Of a stretch of 52,749 nt of DNA, positions 52,706 to 52,749 are shown piece after piece. The stretch is taken from NCBI GenBank assembly GCA_964629335.1, contig CAZVRH010000005.1:1-52749 (forward strand), written 5' to 3'. The notes below the pieces were generated by a model, which saw only the letters and a program-made list of their open reading frames with translations, searched no databases and was not told where the DNA came from. Each line of letters begins with the position of its first letter. The stretch's first letter is position 1. Source of the stretch: CACPJA01 sp964629335. Its GTDB lineage: Bacteria > Pseudomonadota > Gammaproteobacteria > Steroidobacterales > UBA11654. The translations under genes were made by a program, and so were the position numbers.

Positions 52706-52749
52706 TTATTCGCCAACGGACTCAATCCAGATTGGAGATGACCATGCCG
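52706..52749 (-). CDS. Possible 3' end of a further gene (partial)
   Basis: On the minus strand an open frame enters from the right edge and ends at TAA (52706-52708), giving a tail AWSSPIWIESVGE. Such Ser-Ser-Pro-Ile-Trp endings occur in DUF3604-type proteins as I recall, but only 13 residues are visible. Other frames are also open for a few codons, so the choice of frame is a guess. Confidence 0.25.
   Translation of the reverse strand, partial: AWSSPIWIESVGE

Overview
The window reads as a chromosomal segment of a moderately AT-rich, free-living gammaproteobacterium, probably marine. The evidence is the gammaproteobacterial gene order prmB-aroC-asd-truA-accD-folC-dedD-cvpA-purF, the long single-chain PurL (about 1300 aa), LpxH (so a Gram-negative lipid A pathway), EF-P with Lys34, a DUF1820 gene beside purL, and a very compact layout with many 4-nt ATGA overlaps and no intergenic gap over 300 bases. 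The marine lifestyle (OMG/SAR86-type relatives) is an inference from the mix of sulfatases, acyl-CoA dehydrogenases, a dehalogenase and secreted hydrolases. I see no insertion sequence, prophage, CRISPR array or long repeat.

Layout. 1-6.05 kb (all minus strand): tRNA-Lys(CTT), tRNA-His, a cyclophilin, a methyltransferase, and a tight unit of MFS transporter, small secreted Cys protein, arylsulfatase and MORN-like protein lying directly behind tRNA-Arg; then a ferritin-like di-iron protein behind tRNA-Pro. 6.2-8.4 kb (plus): folD, periplasmic cyclophilin, lpxH. 8.4-16.8 kb (minus): the prmB-to-purF housekeeping operon. 16.9-17.8 kb (plus): psd and a 38-aa membrane ORF, meeting head-on a 32-aa membrane ORF that follows efp. 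17.9-25 kb (minus): efp, parC-parE, katG. 25-31.8 kb: xseB (plus), then nrdR-ribD-ribB-ribF-nusB-thiL-pgpA and glyA (minus). 31.8-36.1 kb (minus): purL and DUF1820.

36.1-38.7 kb (plus) is an accessory island. A near-consensus Fur box lies inside a promoter, followed by a 46-aa one-TM ORF, a P19/FetP-type periplasmic iron protein and an alkylsulfatase-like lipoprotein. 38.7-46.9 kb (minus) is a densely overlapped operon: two secreted proteins of unknown function, a secreted amidohydrolase, a UbiD-type decarboxylase, a GST-like protein, a haloalkane-dehalogenase-type hydrolase, a DUF1330 protein, a membrane-anchored metallo-beta-lactamase-fold hydrolase and, at the tail, tadA. This is the best candidate for an undescribed catabolic system. 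47-52.7 kb (minus) holds an acyl-CoA catabolism set: two adjacent acyl-CoA dehydrogenase-like proteins that look heteromeric, a LysE exporter, an acyl-CoA carboxylase carboxyltransferase with a beta-carbonic anhydrase 2 nt downstream, and a PhzF-like enzyme.

How the genes fit together: the housekeeping blocks cover folate (folD, folC, glyA), purines (purF, purL), riboflavin (ribD, ribB, ribF but no ribE or ribH here), phospholipids and lipid A (psd, pgpA, lpxH, accD), chromosome segregation (parC, parE) and aromatic and aspartate-family amino acids (aroC, asd). The accessory blocks point to degradation of sulfated, halogenated or carboxylated organic compounds and to regulated iron uptake. 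All functional calls rest on reading motifs by eye; no database search was run.
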